Shown here one piece after another: positions 8,611 through 17,525 of a stretch of 36,211 nt of DNA. The DNA is taken from NCBI GenBank assembly GCA_013202335.1, contig JABMQR010000057.1, positions 1 to 36,211 of the forward strand. Reading direction: 5' to 3'. Source of the stretch: Bacteroidota bacterium (GTDB lineage: Bacteria; Spirochaetota; Spirochaetia; JABMQR01). The notes under the pieces are model-generated. The model was not told the origin of the DNA and did no database searches. It worked only from the letters and a program-made list of their open reading frames with translations. A program made the translations under genes and the position numbers. The first letter of the stretch is position 1. Every line of letters begins with the position of its first letter.

Positions 8611-9804
8611 TCATATCTCTTTACTTTCATTCAACTTAATTTTCGTGTTTAATGTTTTTTCCACGGCTTCCAGAATTAATGTATCTAAATTAATTTTTTG
8701 GTAAACTTCTGTCAATTTCTCTTTTCCCGGTTTTACCAGGGGATGTTCCGGAGAGAAAATTGTACAGCAATCCTCGTATGGAAGAATTGAAGTCTCATAA
8801 GTTCCAATCTTTTTGGCAGTAACTATAATCTCTTCTTTATCCAGTCCAATTAGTGGACGGAAAATCAGGAGATCTGAGGCACTATCTGTCAGAATAAGGC
8901 TTTCAAGAGTCTGACTGGCTACCTGGCTAAGAGCCTCGCCAGTTACAAGACATTTCGCATATATCTTAGAAGCAACAATATTTGAAATTTTTACCATGGC
9001 ATATCGCATAAGAAGAGTTCTTTCCTCATCTCGGGAGTTTCTGTTTATTTCAAGCTGTACATCAGTAAACGGTACCACAAACAGACTCATCTCTGGAATA
9101 AATTCTGAAACAATTGAAGCCAGTTTCTTGACTTTATCAAGGGCTTCATCAGATGTGTACGGATACGTATGAAAATAGATAGCATCCTGACGTAGACCAC
9201 GTTTTGCCATTCTGAAACCAGCTACAGGAGAATCAATACCGCCTGAAAGTAAGAGCAATCCTTTTCCAGCACAACCAACAGGTAGTCCTCCCGGACCTTT
9301 TTCGGAGGTTATATAAACATAAGCCCGGTCGCGCACCTCGATTGATATTGTCGTATCAGGGTTATGAACATTAACTTTTATTTCAGGATAGGCATTAAGA
9401 ACTGCATCACCTGCCTGGCAGCAAATCTCATAAGAAGAGAGTGGAAAGCTTTTATCTGCACGTCTTGAGGTAATTTTAAAAGTGGTATTCCATTTCTCTT
9501 TTGGCGCTGCAGACATCAGTTTTAGTACTGCATTTAAGATATCCTTAATAGATTTATTTACGGAAAGAGCAGGAGAAAAGCCCTGAATTCCGAAAGTAGT
9601 ACGCAACGCTGCTGATACAACCCCGGCCTGACAATCAGAGACTCTTAGGAATAATCTTCCTTTTTGTGTCACAAATCTAGGTGAGTAGGCTGAAAGTTTC
9701 TTTTTTATATTTTGGCGGAGCTTCCGCTCAAAAAAATTTCTGTTTTCACCCTTTAATACAATTTCACCTAGTTTAATTAAATATAATTGGCCTGTTTTAT
9801 TCAT
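8611..9804 (-). CDS. thiI: tRNA 4-thiouridine synthase ThiI (without rhodanese domain)
   Basis: ThiI adenylates uridine 8 of tRNA and replaces its oxygen with sulfur, and in some bacteria it also supplies sulfur for thiamine. The 397-residue protein has an N-terminal ferredoxin-like segment, a THUMP domain to about residue 165, and a PP-loop ATPase with SGGIDSP at 187-193. The sequence SILPYEDCCTIFSP (339-352) holds the conserved cysteine pair, C346 and C347. There is no C-terminal rhodanese domain, unlike in E. coli, which is common in Gram-positive and spirochaetal forms. The gene begins 11 bases after the cysteine desulfurase gene, the expected sulfur donor, and probably shares its mRNA. 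Confidence 0.95.
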   Translation of the reverse strand: MNKTGQLYLIKLGEIVLKGENRNFFERKLRQNIKKKLSAYSPRFVTQKGRLFLRVSDCQAGVVSAALRTTFGIQGFSPALSVNKSIKDILNAVLKLMSAAPKEKWNTTFKITSRRADKSFPLSSYEICCQAGDAVLNAYPEIKVNVHNPDTTISIEVRDRAYVYITSEKGPGGLPVGCAGKGLLLLSGGIDSPVAGFRMAKRGLRQDAIYFHTYPYTSDEALDKVKKLASIVSEFIPEMSLFVVPFTDVQLEINRNSRDEERTLLMRYAMVKISNIVASKIYAKCLVTGEALSQVASQTLESLILTDSASDLLIFRPLIGLDKEEIIVTAKKIGTYETSILPYEDCCTIFSPEHPLVKPGKEKLTEVYQKINLDTLILEAVEKTLNTKIKLNESKEI

Positions 9805-9815
9805 AGGGAAAGATA

Positions 9816-10979
9816 TTACCGTTTTCCTAATAATTTGTGTAGTAGTTTGACTTCGTAATTTAGGGTATTACAAAATTGTTGTACTTGTTCAAGAGATGTA
9901 GAAGGACCTGTTGATATTCGAATAGCTGTTGAGGCTGTATTGTTATCAAAACCCATATTACGGAGAACTCTCTCACGCTTTTTTTTGTCTTTGGATGAAC
10001 AGGCTGATCCTGCAGAAATTGAGAACCCTCTATCATTCATTACTCTTGTAGTTACTTCTGCCGGTACCTTATAACAGCAAATAGTAGTTATATAAGGAGA
10101 GACTGAAGAGTTATCTAAATCTATGGGAAGCGTATATAATTCAGAATGTTCCCGTACATTATCAACAATTATTTTTTGCAGCAGAGAAGCCCTTTTGTGG
10201 TTTTCTGCATAGTTACTGCTTGCTGTCTGCAATGCTGTATTGAAAGCAGAGATTGATGCCAAAGATTCTGTTCCATGTCGGAAAGAGAATTCCTGACCCC
10301 CACCAGAATGAATCATTTGCGGGAATTTTTTTGCATAAAGCATCCCAATACCGTTAGGACCCTGAATTTTATGAGAACTAAATGATGCAGAATCGATATC
10401 AAGTTCTTTCAAAGAAAAATCAATTTTTCCTAAAGCTTGTACTGCATCAGTATGAAAGTGGATTTTCTTTCCCGTCTTTTGCTCAAAAGCACGGCTAATT
10501 TTAACCATATCCTTCACTGGCTGAATGGTACCGGTAACGTTATTAACCATCATAATGGATATAAACTGGGTTTTTTCAGTTAAGTTTTTTTCAAAATCAT
10601 GAATATCAATGCATCCACCCGGCGCTCGTAAAATATGCACAGTAAACCCAAAATCTTTATAAATTTTTTCATACTCAAAGACGGAAGGGTGATCAATACC
10701 TGAAATTATTATCTCTCCACGTCGTCTGTTTCTTAAAAGTGAAGTGTGAATGAGAGCATTGCTCTCTGTTCCACCGGATGTGAAAATAAGGTTTGATGCT
10801 GAAATACCCAACAAATCTGCAGTATTTCTGCGAAGCCGTAAAAGCAGTGCAGCAGCTTTTTTCCCTTCTGAATGTAAAGACGAAGGGTTTCCTGGAAATG
10901 TTTGTGCAATTTCCAAATAATTTTCCAATGCTTTTGGAAGAACTGGTGTTGTTGATGCCCAATCAAGATAACAATTCAT
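9816..10979 (-). CDS. Cysteine desulfurase (IscS/NifS family), sulfur donor for ThiI
   Basis: This PLP enzyme of 387 residues strips sulfur from cysteine and holds it as a persulfide. The cofactor lysine is K204 in SSHKIQGP, the ring-stacking histidine is H97 in GIDHPSV, and D178 lies in HTDAVQ. The active cysteine is C327 in SISAGSACSS. The family cannot be split into IscS, NifS or NifZ from sequence alone. In Bacillus subtilis a dedicated desulfurase gene, nifZ, sits directly before thiI, and the same pairing here suggests tRNA thiolation as the main role. No iscU or other Fe-S assembly gene is adjacent. It is transcribed divergently from aroB across 79 bases. Confidence 0.92.
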   Translation of the reverse strand: MNCYLDWASTTPVLPKALENYLEIAQTFPGNPSSLHSEGKKAAALLLRLRRNTADLLGISASNLIFTSGGTESNALIHTSLLRNRRRGEIIISGIDHPSVFEYEKIYKDFGFTVHILRAPGGCIDIHDFEKNLTEKTQFISIMMVNNVTGTIQPVKDMVKISRAFEQKTGKKIHFHTDAVQALGKIDFSLKELDIDSASFSSHKIQGPNGIGMLYAKKFPQMIHSGGGQEFSFRHGTESLASISAFNTALQTASSNYAENHKRASLLQKIIVDNVREHSELYTLPIDLDNSSVSPYITTICCYKVPAEVTTRVMNDRGFSISAGSACSSKDKKKRERVLRNMGFDNNTASTAIRISTGPSTSLEQVQQFCNTLNYEVKLLHKLLGKR

Positions 10980-11058
10980 GTAAGCATTCTGATGAATTTA
11001 ACGGGTTTTATCAAGCAGATGTTTTCAATTTCTAAAATTTCCTCAACTATCATTTTTT

Positions 11059-12126
11059 ATGAAAGCGTCCATTGAAAATATGATCATGATGAAGTATAAA
11101 CAATGTATGAAAATCAACTGCAAAATAGGACAGAGAGCTACTCAGGTGACATTTTATAGAGATCGGACCAAATTACTGGAAATTTCCCGTAATGGTCTGT
11201 ATGTATTTGATGAGTTCACTGTAAAACTTGTAACTGAATTGCCGAATAATTATATGGTAATTGGTAGAGGAGAATCACACAAACGTCTTGACGTTGTTGA
11301 GGAAATTCTTACCAGAGCAGTTGCACTGGGATTGGGTAGAGATGCTCAGTTTATTGCTGTCGGAGGTGGAGTTGTTTGTGATATGACAGCCTTTGCTGCT
11401 TCAATATATATGAGAGGCGTTTCATTAATTCTTATTCCTACAACGCTTTTATCAATGGTAGATGCTTCTCTTGGCGGGAAAACAGGTGTAGATTTTAAAT
11501 CATATAAGAATCTTGTAGGGAGTTTTTATCCCGCAGAAGAAGTGAGGATATATACTCCGTTCACTGAAACATTATCTACTCACGAGTATTTAAATGGTCT
11601 TGCTGAAATTGTTAAGCATAGTCTTCTTACAGGTGGTGATTTTTTCTTGAAAATTACAAAAAGTAAAGAGAAAATCCTTGCCAGAATACCGGAAATAATT
11701 GAGGAACTGGTTTATGAATCTTTACTTATTAAGAAACGGTATGTCGAAGAAGATCCTTTTGAAAAAAATGGATTACGTGCTCAACTAAATCTTGGTCATA
11801 CTTTTGGGCATGCATATGAAACAATAACCGGGTTAGAACATATTTCACATGGTGAGGCAGTAGCCTGGGGAATATCCAGGGCATTGGAAGCAGGCTGTAT
11901 GTCGAAAATCACAGATTCGCATTATGCTGAGAGGGTCAATAATTTACTGCGTTATTTCAATTATCCGGTTGATACTAAAATAGCTGATTTTGCAGTATAT
12001 CTTGAGGCTTTAAAGCATGATAAAAAAAACAGAGAAGGCTCAATCAAGTTTATACTGCAGAGAAATCTGGCTGATACATTTATCTCAGAGCTGCCGGATG
12101 AAATTATAAAAAAATCTGTAATGTAA
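11059..12126 (+). CDS. aroB: 3-dehydroquinate synthase
   Basis: AroB makes 3-dehydroquinate from DAHP in the second step of the shikimate pathway, using NAD and a divalent metal. The 355 residues include the NAD loop GGG at 102-104 with D108 nearby, then PTTLLSMVDASLGGKTGVD. The metal ligands fit E183 (GLAEIVKH), H247 (LGHTFGH) and H264 (SHGEAVAW). The exact start is unsure: no ribosome binding site precedes the ATG at 11059, and ATG codons at 11107 and nearby are alternatives that would trim a poorly conserved N-terminus by up to 16 residues. No other aromatic pathway gene is adjacent. The gene ends 18 bases from the convergent helicase gene. Confidence 0.93.
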   Translation: MKASIENMIMMKYKQCMKINCKIGQRATQVTFYRDRTKLLEISRNGLYVFDEFTVKLVTELPNNYMVIGRGESHKRLDVVEEILTRAVALGLGRDAQFIAVGGGVVCDMTAFAASIYMRGVSLILIPTTLLSMVDASLGGKTGVDFKSYKNLVGSFYPAEEVRIYTPFTETLSTHEYLNGLAEIVKHSLLTGGDFFLKITKSKEKILARIPEIIEELVYESLLIKKRYVEEDPFEKNGLRAQLNLGHTFGHAYETITGLEHISHGEAVAWGISRALEAGCMSKITDSHYAERVNNLLRYFNYPVDTKIADFAVYLEALKHDKKNREGSIKFILQRNLADTFISELPDEIIKKSVM

Positions 12127-12144
12127 GACAATCACCCAACAGAA

Positions 12145-14634
12145 TCATGACTCAAAAACCATAGTAAGTTTTCTATAAGTTTCATTCAGTACCGAATGTA
12201 AATCTTTGTCATTTTTTTCAGTAATTATATCTGCAAGCATTTCCAGACTAAAAAGTCCAATATCAATTGCTGAATGAAAACTTTTCACATTCTTAAACCA
12301 AAAAGTACCTTTTGTATCATTTTCTAAAGTAATAAATCCTAAAATTTTACTGTTTCTCTTTATTTTGCAAAAACATAGTAATAGAGATAAATTATCAATA
12401 AGAATTTCAGGTTCTTTTGCCGGTTCAAAATTCCCTTGAGGCGGTCTGTCAAGAATCCCATTTTCGGGTTTCATAAAGGGTACCGCTTTCATAATACTTG
12501 CGAGTCGATCACCTGTATGAAATGAAAAAGATCTATAAGTAACTTTCATTCGTAAATGATTATATTTTTTTCTATCTTGTGTAAAAAGATTAAAATTTCT
12601 CCGCAAATCTTCAAAAGGAATAACGACAATTTTTTTGTTTTTTTTGTAGGGTTCAACAGGATAGCGTTTATTAAATAGTAAAATACCATCTTGTTTTTTC
12701 ACATCCTTTCTTTGGTCAGGTCTTACAGTTTGTTCAGCGTTACGTCTGTCAGGAAGAAGTTTTGCAGCAAGATCTTTATGAATACCTGCTAACCAGTCTT
12801 TTTTTAGCGCGGAAACAGATCTGGCAAACATTCTGCTTGTTCTTACTATCTCTCCGGCAACTATAAAAGAGGGAGATTTTCTAAACATAATAGATCCGGG
12901 ATGTATATGTATTTTATCAGTAGTAAGACTTCGATAAACATTTTTCCCTGTTTTTACACAGACAAATTGTATAAGACCTGAAGCTACAGAACTCAAATAA
13001 TCATGCAGGGAACCGCCTGATAAAATAGGAATGCCAATTTCTGCTACTATTTCTGAAAGCTGTTCAACGATATTAACTAATTCATCCATAGTCTGTTTTT
13101 CAAGATAATTAATTTTACAGAATTTTTCTCTTGCTGATTCCTGTAATTGTTTTTTATAATTATTGAAGAGAGTGACGTACGTAACAAAATCTCCACTTTC
13201 TGAACTGTATGTATGATGAGCATGCCTTGCTTCAATTTCTTCACCGGCAGGTAAGGTGAAAGGTGAACGTGCCGAAAGAAATGAAGCTGCTATTATTGTC
13301 TCTTCAAGAACATCATGATATTTAATTATCGCTTCTACAATTATTCGCGAAAACCTTGGAAGCAGCGGGAATTTAACCATTAATTTCCCGGTTGGGGTTA
13401 ATTCATTATCAATATCGATGGCATTCAGCAGTCTGAGTGTCTCTATTGCACTTGCTATGCCGGCATGTCCAGGGTGAGTTATGAAGTCAAATGATTCAAA
13501 ATCAGTTATTCCTAATTCGGACATTCGTAAAACTACTTCAGATAAATCAGTTCTTTTGATCTCTTCCGGAGTATAGGTAGGTCTGTTATTAAAATCGTTT
13601 TTATCATACATCCTGTAGCAAACACCGGGAGCAGTACGGCCCGCTCTTCCTTTTCGCTGATTACATGATGCTTTTGCAATTGAGCTTTCAATTAATGAAG
13701 AGGTGAAAGTTTTTGGATTGTAGTAATTTATTTTTGATAAGCCGGAATCGATGACGGTTTTTATGTTATCTATTGTTATACTGGTCTCAGCAATATTTGT
13801 TGCAATAACTACTTTCTGCATACCTTCAGGAGTTTTTAAGAAGACACGTTCCTGATCTTTTTTTGGTAATCGTCCAAAAAGCGGCACAATAAATAAGTTT
13901 TTCTTTTTATCAATATGATCAAGTTTTAAAACACAATTTGTAATTAATCTTTCACCAGGCAAAAAGATAAGAATGTCTCCGTTAGATGTCTCTTGTACAC
14001 GATGCTGTACAATACTTGCTATATATTCAATGAGAATTTCGGAATTATCATTATAGGGCAGGGGTTTATACCTGATATCAACTGGATAAATCTGGGCATC
14101 AATATGAATAATTGGGCATCCATCAAAATAGTTTGAAAAAACACCCGCATTAATAGTTGCTGATGAAATAATTACTTTAAAATCTGATCTTTCGGTTAGA
14201 ACCTGTTTGAGTAACCCCAAAATAAAATCGATATTCAGGCTTCTTTCATGAGCCTCATCAACCATGATCACTGAGTATTTTGAAAGTAATCTATCTGCTT
14301 TTAGTTCTTGAAGCAAAATCCCGTCAGTCATGATTTTAATTACAGTATCAGCATTAGTTATATCCCAAAACCGCATTTTATAACCCGCTACTCCAGGAAT
14401 TACAGAACCGAGCTGCTTTGCAATATATTCACATACAGAAATAGCCGCTATACGTCTTGGCTGGGTAACTCCAACAATACCCGTTTTAGAAAATCCATAA
14501 TTATGTAATATTAAGGGAATTTGTGTGGTCTTTCCTGATCCTGTAGGGCTTTCAACCACAATTACATTATTACTTTGAAGTTCTTTAATTATTCTTTCAC
14601 GTTGCTGGTATATGGGAAGTTCGTGTGGATTCAT
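12145..14634 (-). CDS. hrpA: DEAH-box RNA helicase, HrpA/HrpB-like
   Basis: This is an ATP-driven RNA helicase of 829 residues. Walker A is GSGKT at 32-36 and the DEAH box is at 126-129 (VDEAHERS), followed by SATIN. The second RecA lobe carries GRAGRTAPGVCYRMY. A helicase-associated ratchet domain and an oligonucleotide-binding domain follow. The protein is shorter than E. coli HrpA (about 1300 residues) and nearer to HrpB or eukaryal DEAH helicases in length. HrpA acts in ribosome rescue and mRNA processing in E. coli; the role here is inferred. Its start overlaps the hisS stop by ATGA, so the two are translationally coupled. The C-terminal part is very AT-rich (27 of 120 bases G or C at 12301-12420). 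Confidence 0.85.
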   Translation of the reverse strand: MNPHELPIYQQRERIIKELQSNNVIVVESPTGSGKTTQIPLILHNYGFSKTGIVGVTQPRRIAAISVCEYIAKQLGSVIPGVAGYKMRFWDITNADTVIKIMTDGILLQELKADRLLSKYSVIMVDEAHERSLNIDFILGLLKQVLTERSDFKVIISSATINAGVFSNYFDGCPIIHIDAQIYPVDIRYKPLPYNDNSEILIEYIASIVQHRVQETSNGDILIFLPGERLITNCVLKLDHIDKKKNLFIVPLFGRLPKKDQERVFLKTPEGMQKVVIATNIAETSITIDNIKTVIDSGLSKINYYNPKTFTSSLIESSIAKASCNQRKGRAGRTAPGVCYRMYDKNDFNNRPTYTPEEIKRTDLSEVVLRMSELGITDFESFDFITHPGHAGIASAIETLRLLNAIDIDNELTPTGKLMVKFPLLPRFSRIIVEAIIKYHDVLEETIIAASFLSARSPFTLPAGEEIEARHAHHTYSSESGDFVTYVTLFNNYKKQLQESAREKFCKINYLEKQTMDELVNIVEQLSEIVAEIGIPILSGGSLHDYLSSVASGLIQFVCVKTGKNVYRSLTTDKIHIHPGSIMFRKSPSFIVAGEIVRTSRMFARSVSALKKDWLAGIHKDLAAKLLPDRRNAEQTVRPDQRKDVKKQDGILLFNKRYPVEPYKKNKKIVVIPFEDLRRNFNLFTQDRKKYNHLRMKVTYRSFSFHTGDRLASIMKAVPFMKPENGILDRPPQGNFEPAKEPEILIDNLSLLLCFCKIKRNSKILGFITLENDTKGTFWFKNVKSFHSAIDIGLFSLEMLADIITEKNDKDLHSVLNETYRKLTMVFES

Positions 14635-15962
14635 AGATTTTTTTTCTTTATCAAAGTTAATGCCTTTTCTACGGTAAGATCCTTAGTCTCCTCGAAAGTA
14701 TTAAGATTTTTCATGTTGAATGTGTTTGTTTTTAATTCATTGCTGCCCGCAATGACAGCATAACCGATTTGTTTTTTCTCAGCATATTTGAATTGTTGTG
14801 CTAATTTCTTTTTAGCATGGAACATATCTACTTTTATACCCTCATGTCGAAACTGATCCGCAATCTTTGCATAATAACCTGCCAGAGATTCGTCTATACA
14901 CATTATCAAAACATCTGATGGTTTTGATCTGTGTAAGGAGATAGATTTTTCCATTTCCGGTTCTGACATAGCAGCCAGTAATCTGTCAAGACCTATTGAG
15001 GCACCAACACCAGGCAGCTGTTCATTTGTGTAGAGTTCTGCAAGGTTATTGTATCTGCCTCCTGAGCAAATTGATCCTATTCCAGGTATTGGGTTTAGAA
15101 ATGTTTCATACACTATCCCGGTATAATAGTCCAAACCTCTTGTAATAGAGGGATCAAGAAGTACGTTGTCAAGTTTTCCGGAATCTTGTAAGAATTTAAT
15201 AATATCCTGAAGTCTCGTTGAATGCTCGTTTGGTCCTCCGGAGAGTGCAATCAGCTTATTCAGGATCTGATCCATATTAAACTTGTCGTCCAAACCCTGT
15301 CCTGCTGTGATATATTCAAGAATTTTTTCTGTTTTATCCGGAGTAACCAGATTACATAAAAGTTTTCTGGTTTTTGTAATCCCAATTTTGGTAAGTTTAT
15401 CAACACTTCTTAATATTTCGACAGATTTTTCAAAGATCCCTTCATGAGATAGAAATGCATTAAATAAACCTCTGTGCGATAAATGAACAGTAAAATCATT
15501 AATTCCAAGATTCTTGAGAGAGTCCATAATAAGCAGAAGGATCTCAAAGTCAGAAGAAGCATTGTCCAGACCGACAATATCAAAGTCACACTGATAAAAT
15601 TCTCTATATCTGCCTTTTTGCGTATTTTCACCACGCCATACTTTTGCCATATGATACCGCTTAAAAGGGAGCCCTATTGTTTGAAAATGCATAGCCATAA
15701 ATCGTGCAAATGGAATAGTGAGATCAAAACGAAGAGCTACTTCTCTTTTTCCCTTATCAGTAAATGCATATACTTGTTTATCAGTTTCTCCACCACCTTT
15801 TCCCAATAAAACTTCCTTATATTCCAGAGCGGGTGTATCAATTGGCATAAAACCAAAGGATCTGAAAGTTTTTTCTAGATTATGAAAAGTATCTCTTCTG
15901 ATAATTTCCTGATCAGGAAGAGCGTCTCGAAAACCTTTAAGGATACGGGGATTTATTTGCAT
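14631..15962 (-). CDS. hisS: Histidyl-tRNA synthetase, eukaryal-like motif 2
   Basis: This class II enzyme charges tRNA-His. The 443 residues show motif 2 at 109-128, reading WRGENTQKGRYREFYQCDFD, and the histidine signature RGLDYYTG at 275-282, with GGRYNNL after it. The C-terminal alpha/beta domain binds the anticodon. The motif 2 wording, GRYREFYQCDFDI, matches eukaryal and archaeal HisRS rather than the form in E. coli, where an RPQKGRQRQFHQ-like loop is usual. The start is supported by AGAGG 7 bases upstream (minus strand). The stop overlaps the helicase start by four bases. Confidence 0.95.
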   Translation of the reverse strand: MQINPRILKGFRDALPDQEIIRRDTFHNLEKTFRSFGFMPIDTPALEYKEVLLGKGGGETDKQVYAFTDKGKREVALRFDLTIPFARFMAMHFQTIGLPFKRYHMAKVWRGENTQKGRYREFYQCDFDIVGLDNASSDFEILLLIMDSLKNLGINDFTVHLSHRGLFNAFLSHEGIFEKSVEILRSVDKLTKIGITKTRKLLCNLVTPDKTEKILEYITAGQGLDDKFNMDQILNKLIALSGGPNEHSTRLQDIIKFLQDSGKLDNVLLDPSITRGLDYYTGIVYETFLNPIPGIGSICSGGRYNNLAELYTNEQLPGVGASIGLDRLLAAMSEPEMEKSISLHRSKPSDVLIMCIDESLAGYYAKIADQFRHEGIKVDMFHAKKKLAQQFKYAEKKQIGYAVIAGSNELKTNTFNMKNLNTFEETKDLTVEKALTLIKKKNL

Positions 15963-16061
15963 GAAATACCTCTGATGGCTGGTGTTTATAGTTCTTTACC
16001 TATTAGTAATACATTATTATGGTAATATCAGCAACATGAATGAAAAATCAACACTTTCTCA

Positions 16062-16091
16062 TTGTATAAATTAAATTCAAATTGGTATAAT
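16062..16091 (+). promoter_or_regulatory. Candidate promoter for the pcnB-like gene
   Basis: TTGTAT (16062-16067) and a consensus TATAAT (16086-16091) are 18 bases apart within the 298-base gap between divergent hisS and pcnB. It would give a leader of about 160 bases. An AAGGAG at 16165-16170 has no start codon at a usual distance, and no hairpin was seen. The hisS promoter must lie in the same gap on the other strand but could not be placed. Confidence 0.35.
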
Positions 16092-16260
16092 AACTACATT
16101 ATAAATATATACTATCTGAGGTTGTGGTAAAAATCAATTGTATCAAATTCCTTGTTTTATATTAAAGGAGTACTTCAGACATTATCGGTTATACTTACAT
16201 GGATTAGATGTTTTCGAAAGATTATATGTTAAAATTAAAAACAGAGAAGTGAAATAAAGT

Positions 16261-17514
16261 ATGCTAAAGAGATATAAAATAAATAAAACAGGTAAAAGAA
16301 TAACTACAGCTCATATTTATACCGGGGCAGAGCATGGAATTCAAAAGAGTAAGCTGGATCTGAATGCTGTTAAAATAATTGAGAAATTAAAGCGTGGTGG
16401 ATTTGATGCATACATAGTGGGTGGAGCTGTTCGTGATCTGTTAATTGGTAAACAGCCCAAAGATTTTGATATTGCGACAAATGCGTATCCAAAACAGATT
16501 CGTAAACTATTCTGGAATTCGCGTATTATTGGACGCAGATTTAAACTTGCTCATATTTATTTTCAGGAAAAAATATTTGAAGTTTCCACTTTTAGATCTT
16601 CGGAGCAGGGAGAGCTTGGAGAACATAATATTTACGGAACTATTGAGGAAGATGCCAGCAGGCGAGATTTTTCCATTAATAGTTTATATTATGATCCGCT
16701 AGAGGGTCAAATCTTTGATTTTACTAATGCTATGCGGGATATTCGTGAAAAACGAGTTCGCTCAATAATACCCCTTTCTATAACTTTTATCGAAGATCCC
16801 GTGAGAATGATAAGGTGTATCAAATATACTGAGACAACGGGTTTTTCTATGCCGTATCGGCTTAGCATGTCAATTAGGAGGCATGCAAGTGAGCTAAAGC
16901 TTTGTTCAAGTTCCAGGATGACAGAAGAGATTTTTAAGATTCTGCAAAGTGGTTATTCCTGTATTATTATTAAAAAACTTCATATGTATGGTTTATTTGG
17001 TTATATGCTGCCAATTATCTCAAATGCACTCCCCAAAAAACGTAAAACTACTCTAAGCTCAGAATTTTTTAACTCTTTAAATGATCTTGATCTTGAGATT
17101 AATAATACCATGACAGAAATGGATGTTATAGATTCATCTGTCAGGAAACATAGTGAAAAGGAAATTTTTGGGGTACAGAAAAGTAGGATGCTTGCAGCAT
17201 TGATTGATCCATTTCTCTCTTTTCCTGATGAATATGAGAATAGTCATGAATTATTTAAGGATATATTTAAACAAATTAAGCAACTGATATCTCCTTTAAC
17301 TCCTGCAAATTACGAAGTTGAAAAAACCGCTGCATTATTATTTAAAAGGGAAAATATTAAAGTTCCTAAAAATGCAGTGCGAAAACCAAATACGTCTATT
17401 CCCGCAGCAAATCGAAAAAGCAGAAATTCCTCAGCACGGAAAAGAACAAATAAAAGCAGGATTAAGCCGGTTGGGAAACCAGCGGATCTGAGTAAATCAA
17501 CTAAAAAGGAGTAA
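16261..17514 (+). CDS. pcnB: PcnB-like poly(A) polymerase / nucleotidyltransferase
   Basis: The 417-residue protein belongs to the poly(A) polymerase and CCA-adding family. It shows GGAVRD at 54-59 and DFD at 68-70 for metal binding. RRFKLAHIYF (92-101) resembles the GRRFRLAH stretch of E. coli PcnB, and RRDFSINSLYY and EDPVRMIRCIKY follow. No HD domain is present. The last 45 residues are strongly basic and rich in Lys, Arg and Ser, as in PcnB, where such a tail aids RNA binding. Poly(A) polymerase marks RNAs for decay. With a separate HD-type cca in the window, PcnB is the better call, but distinguishing the two by sequence alone is known to be difficult. Confidence 0.8.
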   Translation: MLKRYKINKTGKRITTAHIYTGAEHGIQKSKLDLNAVKIIEKLKRGGFDAYIVGGAVRDLLIGKQPKDFDIATNAYPKQIRKLFWNSRIIGRRFKLAHIYFQEKIFEVSTFRSSEQGELGEHNIYGTIEEDASRRDFSINSLYYDPLEGQIFDFTNAMRDIREKRVRSIIPLSITFIEDPVRMIRCIKYTETTGFSMPYRLSMSIRRHASELKLCSSSRMTEEIFKILQSGYSCIIIKKLHMYGLFGYMLPIISNALPKKRKTTLSSEFFNSLNDLDLEINNTMTEMDVIDSSVRKHSEKEIFGVQKSRMLAALIDPFLSFPDEYENSHELFKDIFKQIKQLISPLTPANYEVEKTAALLFKRENIKVPKNAVRKPNTSIPAANRKSRNSSARKRTNKSRIKPVGKPADLSKSTKKE

Positions 17515-17525
17515 GTCTGGTTCTT

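Noticed and set aside
10693..11035. Several open frames antisense or out of frame to the cysteine desulfurase gene
   Set aside because: They lack ribosome binding sites and family features, and the desulfurase frame is clearly coding.
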